64,000 bases of DNA from an uncultured Sulfitobacter sp. (GTDB taxonomy: Bacteria; Pseudomonadota; Alphaproteobacteria; Rhodobacterales; Rhodobacteraceae), in NCBI GenBank assembly GCA_947492925.1, contig CANLOQ010000002.1, positions 868,001 through 932,000 of the forward strand. Reading direction: 5' to 3'. Position numbers and translations under genes: made by a program. Under the pieces are notes generated by a model. That model ran no database searches. It was not told the DNA's origin and worked only from the letters and a program-made list of their open reading frames with translations. Below, one piece after another: positions 1-8,557 of this stretch; position 1 is the stretch's first letter, and each line of letters opens with the position of its first letter.

Positions 1-1428
1 CTCAAAGCTGAGCTCTACCGTGCCGATGGGGCCGTGGCGCTGTTTGCCAATGACGACTTCGGCCTTGCCGTGAAGGCGCTCCATCTCTTCCTGCCAGCGT
101 GCCATCGCTTCCAGATCGTGATCGCCGGGTTTTTCGCGTTCTTTGTAGTATTCCTCGCGGAATACGAACATGACCACGTCGGCGTCCTGTTCGATGGAGC
201 CGGATTCGCGCAGGTCGCTGAGCTGCGGGCGCTTGTCCTCGCGGTTTTCGACCTGACGCGAAAGCTGGGACAGGGCGATCACCGGGATATCCAGTTCCTT
301 GGCGATGGCCTTGAGACCCATCGTGATTTCCGAGATTTCGTTGACGCGGTTTTCGTTCTTGCCGGTGCCGCGCACCAGCTGAAGGTAGTCGACGATCAGC
401 ACGTCCAGCCCGTGTGTCCGCTTGAGACGGCGTGCGCGGGCGGCCAGCTGGCTGATGGGCAGGGCGGGCGTGTCGTCGATGAATAGCGGGCAGGCTTCAA
501 GCGTTTTTGCAGCGTCCACGAAACGGCGGAATTCGGCTTCGGTCATGTCACCCGAGCGGATTTGCTGCGACGGGATTTCGGCGGCTTCGGACAGGATACG
601 TGCGGCAAGCTGTTCGGCGCTCATTTCAAGGCTGTAGAACCCGACCACACCGCCGTCGACCGCCCCTTCGGTACCGTCGGGAAGGATACCGCGCTTGTAG
701 GCCTTGGCGACGTTGAACGCGATGTTGGTGGCAAGCGAGGTTTTTCCCATCGACGGACGCCCGGCGAGGATCAGCAGGTCAGAGCGGTGCAGACCGCCCA
801 GTTTGCCGTCCATATCAATGAGGCCGGTAGAGACACCCGACAGGCCGCCGTCCCGCTGGTAGGCGGCGTTGGCGACGTTAACAGCGTCGGTTACCGCCTT
901 GAGAAAGCTTTGAAATCCGCTTTCGACCTGACCCTGTTCGGCCAGTTTGTAAAGCTGCTGTTCGGCCTCGACAATCTGTTCGCGTGGTTCTGACGCCACA
1001 TCGACCTGTGCGGCCTTGGCAGAGATGTCGCGGCCAAGTTGAATGAGATCACGGCGCACGGCCAGATCATAGATCATTTGCGCGTAATCGCGCACCGCAA
1101 AGGCGCTGATCGCGGCACCGGCAAGGCGGGCGAGGTAGGCAGGGCCGCCCAGTTCCTTGAGGCCCTCGTCTTCTTCCATGAACGCTTTGAGCGTGACGGG
1201 AGAGGCGAGGTTGTTCTTTGCGATGCGCTGTGCGGCGATGTCGAAAATGCGCGCGTGCACGGGATCGTAAAAATGCTTGGGCCCGATGATGGAGGCCACG
1301 CGGTCGTAGATGTCGTTGTTGGTGAGAATTGCACCAAGCAGCTGCTGTTCCGCTTCAATGGAATGGGGCATCGTTTCCGGTGCCTGCACAGCAATATCGT
1401 TCGCGTTCAGCGATGTAATCTCGTTCAT
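1..1428 (-). CDS. dnaB: Replicative DNA helicase DnaB (C-terminal end outside the window)
   Basis: The first 476 codons of the hexameric helicase that unwinds DNA at the replication fork are present; the C-terminal end lies beyond the left edge. The N-terminal DnaG-interacting domain covers roughly residues 20-125. The RecA-like ATPase domain follows, with Walker A GRPSMGKTS at 224-232, a Walker B-like LDVLIVDYLQL segment and the SQLSRQVENR region. The ATG at 1428 starts the conserved N-terminus. It is the last gene of a minus-strand pyrC-pyrE-dnaB run, 153 bp after pyrE, and that gap carries a perfect DnaA box. Identity is certain from motifs and colinearity. Confidence 0.97.
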   Translation of the reverse strand, partial: MNEITSLNANDIAVQAPETMPHSIEAEQQLLGAILTNNDIYDRVASIIGPKHFYDPVHARIFDIAAQRIAKNNLASPVTLKAFMEEDEGLKELGGPAYLARLAGAAISAFAVRDYAQMIYDLAVRRDLIQLGRDISAKAAQVDVASEPREQIVEAEQQLYKLAEQGQVESGFQSFLKAVTDAVNVANAAYQRDGGLSGVSTGLIDMDGKLGGLHRSDLLILAGRPSMGKTSLATNIAFNVAKAYKRGILPDGTEGAVDGGVVGFYSLEMSAEQLAARILSEAAEIPSQQIRSGDMTEAEFRRFVDAAKTLEACPLFIDDTPALPISQLAARARRLKRTHGLDVLIVDYLQLVRGTGKNENRVNEISEITMGLKAIAKELDIPVIALSQLSRQVENREDKRPQLSDLRESGSIEQDADVVMFVFREEYYKEREKPGDHDLEAMARWQEEMERLHGKAEVVIGKQRHGPIGTVELSFE

Positions 1429-1496
1429 GGTCTCACCCGATTTGTCCCTGCGCCGGTCATAGGCAACGGCGCGTTGGGGAGCAAATTGTATGTTTC

Positions 1497-1505
1497 TGTG
1501 GATAA
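1497..1505. promoter_or_regulatory. Perfect DnaA box (TGTGGATAA) upstream of dnaB
   Basis: The sequence TGTGGATAA is the exact complement of the DnaA consensus TTATCCACA. It lies 69 bp before the dnaB start codon in the pyrE-dnaB gap. DnaA binding here could couple dnaB transcription to initiation; that role is inference from position. Confidence 0.5.
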
Positions 1506-1581
1506 GCTGTTAACGCTGCGAAACACACAATATGTTGCCCCAACTTGGTGGTTCAGGTCAACATCGGGTGTTTACCCATGC

Positions 1582-2259
1582 TTAACTTTTCTGGGCGTCT
1601 TGCCATGCTTTGGGCGCGTTCAGGAACGCCTCAACCTCGGTCAGGGTGGCCGTGTCGAAGGTGCCTTGGGCCTTTGCCTCGGCCAGAACGTCCCACCATG
1701 TGCACAGGTGGTGCAGCGTAATGCCATGATCCCCAAGGGTCTTTTCGGTGTCCGGGAAGATGCCGTAGTAAAAGATAACCGCCGTATGCTCGCAGGTGGC
1801 GCCAGTGTCGCGGATGGCATCGACAAAGCTGAGCTTTGAGCCGCCATCGGTGGTCAGGTCTTCAACCAGCAGAACGCGCTGGTTTTCGCTCATGTCGCCT
1901 TCAATACGCGCATTTCTGCCGTACCCTTTGGGCTTTTTGCGCACATAGGTCATTGGCAATGCCAAGCGCTCGGCCACCAATGCGGCAAAGGGGATGCCCG
2001 CCGTCTCGCCGCCTGCAATATTATCGAAAGCTTCAAAGCCGGCGTTACGCATGACGGTGACGGTCAGAAAATCCATCAATGTGCTGCGGATACGCGGGTG
2101 CGAGATCAGCTTGCGGCAGTCAATATAGGTGGGGCTGGGCAGGCCGGACGCAAGGGTGAAGGGCGTTTCGGCGTTGAAGTGCACGGCCTTGATTTCCAGC
2201 AGCATGCGGGCGGTCAGGCGGGCGATTTCTTCAGGGGCGGGGTAGCTGGAGGGGATCAT
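1582..2259 (-). CDS. pyrE: Orotate phosphoribosyltransferase
   Basis: Converts orotate and PRPP to orotidine 5'-monophosphate in de novo pyrimidine synthesis (cytoplasm). The protein has 225 residues. The PRPP-binding loop [10 protein letters not shown] is at 132-141 and a lysine/arginine-rich [10 protein letters not shown] segment typical of the catalytic loop is at 105-114. An upstream in-frame TTG exists, but the ATG at 2259 is preceded by AAGGAG and begins the family-like N-terminus, so it was chosen. pyrC lies 69 bp upstream on the same strand; the two catalyse non-adjacent steps of one pathway. The gap between them is filled by twin perfect palindromes that may act on the shared transcript. 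Confidence 0.95.
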   Translation of the reverse strand: MIPSSYPAPEEIARLTARMLLEIKAVHFNAETPFTLASGLPSPTYIDCRKLISHPRIRSTLMDFLTVTVMRNAGFEAFDNIAGGETAGIPFAALVAERLALPMTYVRKKPKGYGRNARIEGDMSENQRVLLVEDLTTDGGSKLSFVDAIRDTGATCEHTAVIFYYGIFPDTEKTLGDHGITLHHLCTWWDVLAEAKAQGTFDTATLTEVEAFLNAPKAWQDAQKS

Positions 2260-2276
2260 CGGTTGCTCCTTGGTGG

Positions 2277-2325
2277 GGCCAAGACTTTTGCAAAAGTCTT
2301 GGCCAATTTCTTGCAAGAAATTGGC
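2277..2325. repeat. Twin perfect palindromes between pyrC and pyrE
   Basis: Two perfect inverted repeats abut and share three bases. The first (2277-2304, 28 bp) is centred on CTTTTGCAAAAG. The second (2302-2325, 24 bp) is centred on TTTCTTGCAAGAAA. In RNA each folds into a near loopless hairpin; neither is followed by a T run on the minus strand, so they are not simple terminators. They fill most of the pyrC-pyrE intercistronic gap. Confidence 0.9.
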
Positions 2326-2328
2326 GCG

Positions 2329-3363
2329 TCAGGCGACGGACCAGTTGAGCGGTATATCGGGGTCAAAGACGGTGACGGGGCCTTCTTCGGTGTCCACATG
2401 CCCGGGATAGCTGGGGGCCGTGCGCGTCAGGGTCAGCGTGGCGTCGTTTGCGGGCAGGCCGTAGAAGGCGGGGCCGTTGAGGGAAGTGAAACCTTCCAGT
2501 TTGTCCAGCGCACCGTCCTGTTCAAACACTTCTGCAAGGATCGACATCGTGTTGGGCGCAGTGAAACAGCCCGCACAGCCGCAGGGCAGCAGTTTGTTGG
2601 CATCCGTATGCGGCGCGGAGTCGGTGCCGAGGAAAAAGCGCGCGTCGCCGGAGGTGGCAGCGGTGCGCAGGGCAAGGCGGTGCTCCTCGCGTTTGGCCAC
2701 AGGCAGGCAGTAATAGTGCGGTTTGATTCCACCGGCGAGGATGTGGTTGCGGTTGATGACCAGATGATGGGTCGTAATCGTTGCGGCGAGATTTGTATCA
2801 TGCGCCTGCACGTACTCAACCGCGTTGCGGGTTGTGATATGTTCCATCACGACACGCAGATGGGGGTGCGCCCTGCGGATCGGGTTCAGCACACGGTCGA
2901 TGAACACGGCTTCGCGGTCAAAGATGTCCACGTTTGCATCCGTCACCTCACCATGTGTGCACAGCGGCAGACCGATTTCGGCCATCCGTTCCAGCACAGC
3001 AGCCACTTTGTCAAAATTCGCAACACCGGAAGCAGAATTGGTGGTGGCACCGGCGGGATAGAGTTTGACGGCTGTGATCAGGCCGGAGGCATGGGCCGCC
3101 GCGACATCATCGGCGTCGGTGTCTTCGGTCAGGTAAAGTGTCATCAGCGGTTTGAAATCAGCCCCCGACGGCAGGGCATCCAGGATCCGGTCGCGGTAGG
3201 CGGCGGCGTCTGCCCCTGTCACCACAGGGGGCACAAGGTTGGGCATGATGATCGCGCGGGCAAAATGTGCGGCGGTGTGGGGCAGGACGGCCTGCAGCAT
3301 TGCGCCATCGCGCAAGTGCAGATGCCAGTCGTCGGGGCGGCGGATCGTGAGGGTCTGTGTCAT
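2329..3363 (-). CDS. pyrC: Dihydroorotase (class II)
   Basis: Zinc amidohydrolase that cyclises carbamoyl-aspartate to dihydroorotate in pyrimidine synthesis. The 344-residue length fits the short, homodimeric E. coli PyrC type. The metal-binding HLHLRDG motif is at 14-20. Later motifs include [13 protein letters not shown] and the C-terminal [10 protein letters not shown] with its metal-ligand aspartate. The ATG at 3363 gives the usual start. It is first in the pyrC-pyrE pair; its stop lies four bases beyond the second of two palindromes. Confidence 0.96.
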   Translation of the reverse strand: MTQTLTIRRPDDWHLHLRDGAMLQAVLPHTAAHFARAIIMPNLVPPVVTGADAAAYRDRILDALPSGADFKPLMTLYLTEDTDADDVAAAHASGLITAVKLYPAGATTNSASGVANFDKVAAVLERMAEIGLPLCTHGEVTDANVDIFDREAVFIDRVLNPIRRAHPHLRVVMEHITTRNAVEYVQAHDTNLAATITTHHLVINRNHILAGGIKPHYYCLPVAKREEHRLALRTAATSGDARFFLGTDSAPHTDANKLLPCGCAGCFTAPNTMSILAEVFEQDGALDKLEGFTSLNGPAFYGLPANDATLTLTRTAPSYPGHVDTEEGPVTVFDPDIPLNWSVA

Positions 3364-3402
3364 ACGCGCGGGCTAGCACAGGGGGGGTGAGACGACCAGC
3401 CG

Positions 3403-4347
3403 TTAATCGTCCTCGGTGTCCTCGCCGCGCGCAGTTCGGATTTCCTTGAGACGTTGGGCAAAGCGGCGCGCACGGATGCGGCTTGTGACATTGCTGCACA
3501 GCATTTCGACCAGCGGCTCACGCTTTTCGGCATCAAGCAGGATCAGCAGGTTTCGCAGATAAGGGCGATAGCTGCGTCGTGCACGGTAGAGTTCGGCAAA
3601 CGTCGTGGGCGTCAGCGTGCCGTTGCCCGCAGCTTTGACAAGATCCGTCCATGTGTCCATTTCCAGCAGGTCTGTTTGCAGGGCGTCGCCCATGAACCGC
3701 ATGCGCAGTTTTGTCACGTTGGGACGGGTGAACAGGGCCGCATGCATCGCGTCTAGCTGTTCGCGCGGATCATAGAGCACATAGGCATGATCGGCAGCGT
3801 CCAGCATTTCGGGCGCATAGCCGTAGCGCGTGGTAAAGTCCTGAATGCGCATATCGGTAAACCGGTCGTCCCATTCGGTGATGCGCGGATCAAGTGTGGC
3901 TTGCGGCTGGATTGCCAGAACCCGCGCACCGGGTGACGCCACAGAATAGGCGGCGGCCGCGTAAGCACAGGGTCCGGCACCGTAAAACAGCACCTGATCA
4001 AATTCGTCAAAAAACCCATCGTCAATCAGCCGGTCAAAATAGCCATAGACCGCCGGATCGCGGAACCACGTATCGCCGTGTGACGCCAGACACAGATGCG
4101 ACCATCCGTGTGTCTTGAGCATGTCCCAGCCCAGCGGCTGACCCAGATCAGACAGCGCCTGAATGCCCTGTAGCGTCTCAAATGTAACAATCAGTGTAGT
4201 GCTCTGTTCGATAAAGATCGCGTGGTGGCGGCGGCCAAGGTTTTCGACATAGCCGTCCTCGTCTGCAATCGCTTCGACACGTGCAAGCCATTCCCGCCGG
4301 GGCAGGTCAACCAAAGAGGTCTCAAGTGTTGGCGTCTCGTCCGTCAT
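3403..4347 (-). CDS. Uncharacterised protein with a possible degenerate alpha/beta-hydrolase core
   Basis: A 314-residue protein that I cannot name with confidence. A segment near the middle (VLFYGAGPCAYAAAAYS, followed by ARVLAIQPQATLDP) has the strand-turn-helix look of an alpha/beta-hydrolase nucleophile elbow, but the usual GxSxG serine is replaced by GxGPC. The C-terminus is basic and ends in an acidic tail. Homologues in Rhodobacterales are, from memory, sometimes labelled PAPS reductase; no motif seen here supports that. The ATG at 4347 has TTGAGGA upstream and is preferred over an in-frame TTG 33 bases earlier. It sits 97 bp downstream of the glycan operon and may be co-transcribed with it. 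Confidence 0.7.
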   Translation of the reverse strand: MTDETPTLETSLVDLPRREWLARVEAIADEDGYVENLGRRHHAIFIEQSTTLIVTFETLQGIQALSDLGQPLGWDMLKTHGWSHLCLASHGDTWFRDPAVYGYFDRLIDDGFFDEFDQVLFYGAGPCAYAAAAYSVASPGARVLAIQPQATLDPRITEWDDRFTDMRIQDFTTRYGYAPEMLDAADHAYVLYDPREQLDAMHAALFTRPNVTKLRMRFMGDALQTDLLEMDTWTDLVKAAGNGTLTPTTFAELYRARRSYRPYLRNLLILLDAEKREPLVEMLCSNVTSRIRARRFAQRLKEIRTARGEDTEDD

Positions 4348-4444
4348 TGCCGCGTCCTCAATCAGATATCGCTTTGTCAAAGGTGCGATTTGACCGAAGG
4401 GTTACCAGTGCATTGCGGCAGAATTTAGGTAAATGCGGGAGAAA

Positions 4445-5500
4445 TTAGTGCGCTCCAGCCGCGTTTTTGGGATCAAGCCGGGCGTGATGCAGCAGAAACT
4501 GCGCGTCGGCCCGGGACAGCGGCTGGCTGGGCGGGGTCATCAACAAACGTCCGAAAAGGGCGCGAAACGGGTCCGATGTCAGCAGCTTTTCAAAGCGTTC
4601 CTTTCGCCACACCACGGCGGCATCGTGCAGTCGGGCCAGCGTCTGATCTGATTTCAGGCTGGTTAATTCGGCCTGACGAGCGGCCGCAACGGCGTGGATC
4701 GAATTGTCAGCTTCGGTGTTGAAATTGCGTTCAACAAAGTAGTCCAGCCCCAGCAGGTCGTCGCTGTGTACCGCGCGGCCCCGGTCGGCCTTGAGCACGT
4801 AGGATTCCAGTGCGCCCAGGGGGTAGTGGTTTAGCTGCACCAGCGCATGATTGTCCTGTCCGAAGTTGGAAAAGATGCGTTTTGTTTTAAAGCTGTCGGG
4901 CAGGGCACGACCCGACCCATCGTACCACCGCGCATTGGCGAGGCGTGCTTTGTCAGGATCGCGGGGGCGATGCACCCCGGGTTTGCGGTAGGTGCCGTCG
5001 TTGCGGTACAGGGTCTTGAACATCGCCGCACGCCACGGCCAGTGCATCACGCGCGGGGCGCAGCGGGTGAATGTTTCAAGCACCTGCGTGTCCTGATAGC
5101 GGGTCTGTCCAGCATTGCCGAAAAGCCGCCATGTCAAGGTGATGGCCGTGGCATCAGGCAGGGCGGTGTGCAGGGCGTTTAGGGAATTGTCGCCGGTATG
5201 AATGTTCACAAACTCATCCACATCAAGTGGCAGGATCCAATCAGCCTTTTGCACCTGCGGCAATTTGGCGGCGGCCTTGAGCGCGGTAAACTGGATGCCG
5301 CCCTTGTCATAGGGGCCTTCGTTGGGGATGTGCGTCAGCCCGCCCAGTGCCTGCAACCGGTCCAGCATCGTATCAGTGCCGTCGCTACAGTCATTTGAAA
5401 AGACGACAAATTCCTCAAATCCTACCGCGCGGTGATGGGCCAGCCATTCCAAGAGGAAGGCCGCCTCGTTGCGCACACAGAGGATGGCGAGGTGGGTCAT
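4445..5500 (-). CDS. Glycosyltransferase, family 2-like (last gene of glycan operon)
   Basis: Predicted nucleotide-sugar glycosyltransferase, 351 residues, no membrane segment. VRNE at 9-12 and NDCSDGT at 36-42 form the nucleotide-binding start of a GT-A fold; DVDEF at 93-97 is the metal-binding DxD. Downstream blocks TWRLFG, GSGR and LNHYPLGALESY match the other two glycosyltransferase domains of the cluster, so all three are paralogues. The start codon abuts the stop of the FkbM methyltransferase gene, which implies translational coupling. The acceptor and sugar cannot be read from the sequence; a surface polysaccharide or glycoprotein is likely. Confidence 0.85.
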   Translation of the reverse strand: MTHLAILCVRNEAAFLLEWLAHHRAVGFEEFVVFSNDCSDGTDTMLDRLQALGGLTHIPNEGPYDKGGIQFTALKAAAKLPQVQKADWILPLDVDEFVNIHTGDNSLNALHTALPDATAITLTWRLFGNAGQTRYQDTQVLETFTRCAPRVMHWPWRAAMFKTLYRNDGTYRKPGVHRPRDPDKARLANARWYDGSGRALPDSFKTKRIFSNFGQDNHALVQLNHYPLGALESYVLKADRGRAVHSDDLLGLDYFVERNFNTEADNSIHAVAAARQAELTSLKSDQTLARLHDAAVVWRKERFEKLLTSDPFRALFGRLLMTPPSQPLSRADAQFLLHHARLDPKNAAGAH

Positions 5501-6196
5501 TTACCAGCGGTCGCGAAAGGCCAGCACCTTGCCGTGGCTGCCGCGGTGGTAATAGGCAAGGCCCGCATCCATGAAAGCGCGCATGACCTTGTTCATGCCT
5601 TCCGGGCCGATCCACTGGGGATGGGTTTCAATGATCGCAGCGCGCAGGCCGGTGAGGTCAATGGATGGGATCAGATCAACTTCGGCCCCTTCGATATCAC
5701 AGATCAGCACGTTGGCCCCGATCTCCTTGAAGGTGGTTTTGGCGTTCAGCACATCAACCTTGACCGATGGCGGGTCAACCTCGCCTTCCAGCACTTCCAG
5801 CGAGGAGCCGAGCATGGGCTCGCGGATGTAGAAGTCTGCCGATCCTTTGCGGGGGCCAAGGATGGCGTTGGTGACATGGGCATTGGTCACGCCGTTGGCT
5901 TCGTGCACCGACTGGATATAGGGGATGAGGTTCGGGTTTGCCTCGAACACATGTACCGATTTGATGGCGCGTTTGGTGGCCACCAGCGTGGACATAAAGC
6001 CGATGCCGCCGCCCAGTTCGACCACCACATCCCCCTCGCGCACCACGCGCATGGCGGCTTCGGCCTCTTTCGCTTCATAGTCATTGTTGCGCAGCAGGCG
6101 GCGGATTTTGCCCTGCATGATCTGAGGATGTTTGGGGAACCGCATGCCCCGCGAGCGGATGTAGCCGGTAGGTTCGGGTGGGGTCTGGCCGTCCAT
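5501..6196 (-). CDS. FkbM family S-adenosylmethionine-dependent methyltransferase
   Basis: A 231-residue methyltransferase with the SAM-binding ELGGGIG motif at 60-66, the acidic VFEANP at the end of strand 2 and the LICDIEGAEVDLI block typical of the FkbM domain. FkbM enzymes methylate hydroxyls, often on sugars. Placed between two glycosyltransferase genes, it probably O-methylates a glycan residue. It starts three bases after the stop of the fusion gene and abuts the next gene. The acceptor is unknown. Confidence 0.85.
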   Translation of the reverse strand: MDGQTPPEPTGYIRSRGMRFPKHPQIMQGKIRRLLRNNDYEAKEAEAAMRVVREGDVVVELGGGIGFMSTLVATKRAIKSVHVFEANPNLIPYIQSVHEANGVTNAHVTNAILGPRKGSADFYIREPMLGSSLEVLEGEVDPPSVKVDVLNAKTTFKEIGANVLICDIEGAEVDLIPSIDLTGLRAAIIETHPQWIGPEGMNKVMRAFMDAGLAYYHRGSHGKVLAFRDRW

Positions 6197-6199
6197 AGC

Positions 6200-8557
6200 T
6201 CAACTCTCCATATCAAGGGACAGGGCATAGGCGACGCGCTCTGTCTCGTTCAGTTTTATGGTCAACGCCTGTTTATACAGATCAGCGAATTCAGGCATGG
6301 CATGCAGTTCCGCCGCCTTGGCCTTGTGCCAGGCCAGCCCGTCATGATGGGCCTTGGCCAGCTTCTTGTCGTCCATCAGGCGATCATATTCGGCGCGCAG
6401 ACGGGGGATATTGCGCTTGATCGTGATGTCGCGGAAGTCGGACCAATCCATACGGATCCAGTAATTGATGCCGATGGAGCGGTCCACATGCAGCGCGCGG
6501 CCCCGCTGGCGTTTGATCAGGAAGGATTCCGCCGAGCGCAGGGCGTAGTGGTTGAGTTGCAACAGGTCATAGCCGACATTGTTCTTGGACGACCGCCAGC
6601 CGTTCTTGGCCACGTCACGGGTCATGTCGCGGCCCGATCCGTTGACCCATTTCACTTTCTTTTCAAAGTCTTCAGAGAGTTTGTTTGGGCGGTGACAGGA
6701 GATCTTGGCATAGGCCCCGATGTTGCGGAACATGGTCTTAAAGCCCCAGACCGTATGCGGCTTGGGGCAGTATTTCGGCGCGCAGGCGTCGAACTGGTCA
6801 ATGACGAAATCATCCTTGAGCTGTGTGACCCCGTTATGCCCAAATAGCCGCCACGTCATCGCGATATTGGTGGCATCAGGCACGGCGGCAAAAAGATCAT
6901 CCAGCGTGCCGTTGCCGGTGCGCACATTCATGAACTCATCCACGTCAATATGGGCGATCCATTCGGCGTTTCGGATCAACGGTTCCTTGAGCGAATTGTT
7001 CAGCGCGTGCTGCTGGGGGGAGTTGCCCTTCCAATTGTCGTTGTTGCGGTGCTCGACAATGCCCATGTCCATCAGCCGGCCCAGAATTTCATCCGTGCCG
7101 TCGGTGCAACCATTGGTGTAGATCAGAAAGTTATCGACCCCGATGGCGCGGTGGTAGGCGATCCATTCGATGATGTAGGGGGCCTCGTTCTTCATGCAGC
7201 CGACGATGACGTTGCCGCTGGAGCCGGGTGGCAGGGTGCGCGGCGGCATCGGCGTATAGGCGGCGGCAAGCTCTTCTTCGTTCACAGCGCCGAGGTTGTT
7301 GTGCGGTTTGAATTGCGTGGACAGAACCATCTGGTGATTGACCTTTACGCGGTTCAGCAGGCGCTCGTTCGCGGCGGCTTCGTCCTTGTCTTTGGTGTCA
7401 TCGGCCAGCAAATCCTCAAACTTTTCGGAGGCTTTCGCGGCGGCCTCCGCTTCTGCGCGTTTTTCGGCGACGGGGCTGGATTGCTTTTGCAGGGCGTGGG
7501 CATAGGCGGCAAGGTATTGGGTAGCGCGGAAGCCCATCTTTGGGTCCGCTTCTTCCCACGGCGCTGCCGGAGCATCGGGTTTCAGCGCGTCTTTCAGCGC
7601 GGGAAACCGTTTGATCAGGGCGGCATTGGCGGTCTTGAAATGTTTGGAGAGGGCGGCAAGCGATCCCGGTGCTATCGGGGCACCCGCCACACGTACATTG
7701 CGGTGAACCTGAGACCACATATCGCGTGGGATGATGATATCGCGGGCCTGCGCAAAGCGGATCATCACCTCGTTCATATGGCGCATGCGGGTTAGGGAGG
7801 CAGCGGCTTCGGGGCTGTAGAGGCGGTCGGCTTCGGCCTTGCCGAAGGTGTTTTTGATATCCAGCGCGGCACAAAGTTCGTCGATGCCGTTTGCGCTGTT
7901 CAGCGCCTCAAGATCAAGCGGACGCAAGGTGACATTGCCCTTGCCAAACGGTTTTTCCCAAGCCGTGACAAGTGCCTTGTAGTCCAGCCAGAAGGGCGGA
8001 CATTGCACATCGTTGAAGATGCCAAAGTACGGGTCATTCTGTCCGCGCAAGGCGATTGCAGCACTCCACCATTTCTTTTCCTTCGCCAGATCAAGCTCCT
8101 GATGCAAGGAGTGGCGGCGCCCTTCGAGGATGGCATAGGTGTAGTGTTGCACCATCAGACGCGCCTGTTCGTCCACATGGGCCACGATCTGAATATCATC
8201 AAAGTAAGGCGACAGCAGCGCGTGCAGGCGAGCCATCTCATCCGGATGATGCAACAGATTGCCAAGCTGCGCGGAGGCGAGGACCACATGATCGGCCTTC
8301 AGATCGGGCAATTCCTTCCTGAACAGCGTATGAAATTCGGACGTCAGCGTTTGCTGCACCAGCGGGTTGTCCAGCCCGCGCTTGAAGCGCAGAATACCCA
8401 CCTCATGGGCTTCGGCACAGGCTGCGTAAAGGCGCACATGGTTCCAGTCGGGCGTGGCAATGCCCGCCTTGGCCAGCTTGCCCGCTTTTTGCTTAAACAG
8501 GCCACGAAAGCGCATGGCGGCCTTTTCGGTAGGGCCGATGAGGAGGGTCAGTTTCAT
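6200..8557 (-). CDS. Fusion: sulfotransferase-like N-terminus and family 2 glycosyltransferase C-terminus
   Basis: A 785-residue two-domain protein. Residues 1 to about 290 resemble a sulfotransferase fold: LLIGPTEKAAM at 5-15 sits where the PAPS-binding P-loop would be, but the usual KTGTT or KTATT is altered, so activity is doubtful. An alanine/lysine-rich charged linker spans about 355-410. The glycosyltransferase domain begins near 450 (MKNE 455-458, NGCTDGT 482-488, DVDEF 538-542, then TWRLFG and LNHYALRSAESF). The ATG at 8557 overlaps the upstream sulfotransferase stop as ATGA. One chain may install and bind or modify the same glycan. The domain split is read from sequence; the function is inference. 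Confidence 0.8.
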   Translation of the reverse strand: MKLTLLIGPTEKAAMRFRGLFKQKAGKLAKAGIATPDWNHVRLYAACAEAHEVGILRFKRGLDNPLVQQTLTSEFHTLFRKELPDLKADHVVLASAQLGNLLHHPDEMARLHALLSPYFDDIQIVAHVDEQARLMVQHYTYAILEGRRHSLHQELDLAKEKKWWSAAIALRGQNDPYFGIFNDVQCPPFWLDYKALVTAWEKPFGKGNVTLRPLDLEALNSANGIDELCAALDIKNTFGKAEADRLYSPEAAASLTRMRHMNEVMIRFAQARDIIIPRDMWSQVHRNVRVAGAPIAPGSLAALSKHFKTANAALIKRFPALKDALKPDAPAAPWEEADPKMGFRATQYLAAYAHALQKQSSPVAEKRAEAEAAAKASEKFEDLLADDTKDKDEAAANERLLNRVKVNHQMVLSTQFKPHNNLGAVNEEELAAAYTPMPPRTLPPGSSGNVIVGCMKNEAPYIIEWIAYHRAIGVDNFLIYTNGCTDGTDEILGRLMDMGIVEHRNNDNWKGNSPQQHALNNSLKEPLIRNAEWIAHIDVDEFMNVRTGNGTLDDLFAAVPDATNIAMTWRLFGHNGVTQLKDDFVIDQFDACAPKYCPKPHTVWGFKTMFRNIGAYAKISCHRPNKLSEDFEKKVKWVNGSGRDMTRDVAKNGWRSSKNNVGYDLLQLNHYALRSAESFLIKRQRGRALHVDRSIGINYWIRMDWSDFRDITIKRNIPRLRAEYDRLMDDKKLAKAHHDGLAWHKAKAAELHAMPEFADLYKQALTIKLNETERVAYALSLDMES

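Noticed and set aside
2098-3390. A 430-codon plus-strand frame antisense to pyrC
   Set aside because: Shadow of a GC-rich gene; composition is not protein-like, and the pyrC motifs are intact on the other strand.
5432-6847. A 471-codon plus-strand frame antisense to the methyltransferase and fusion genes
   Set aside because: Same GC-rich shadow effect; no domain, no ribosome site.
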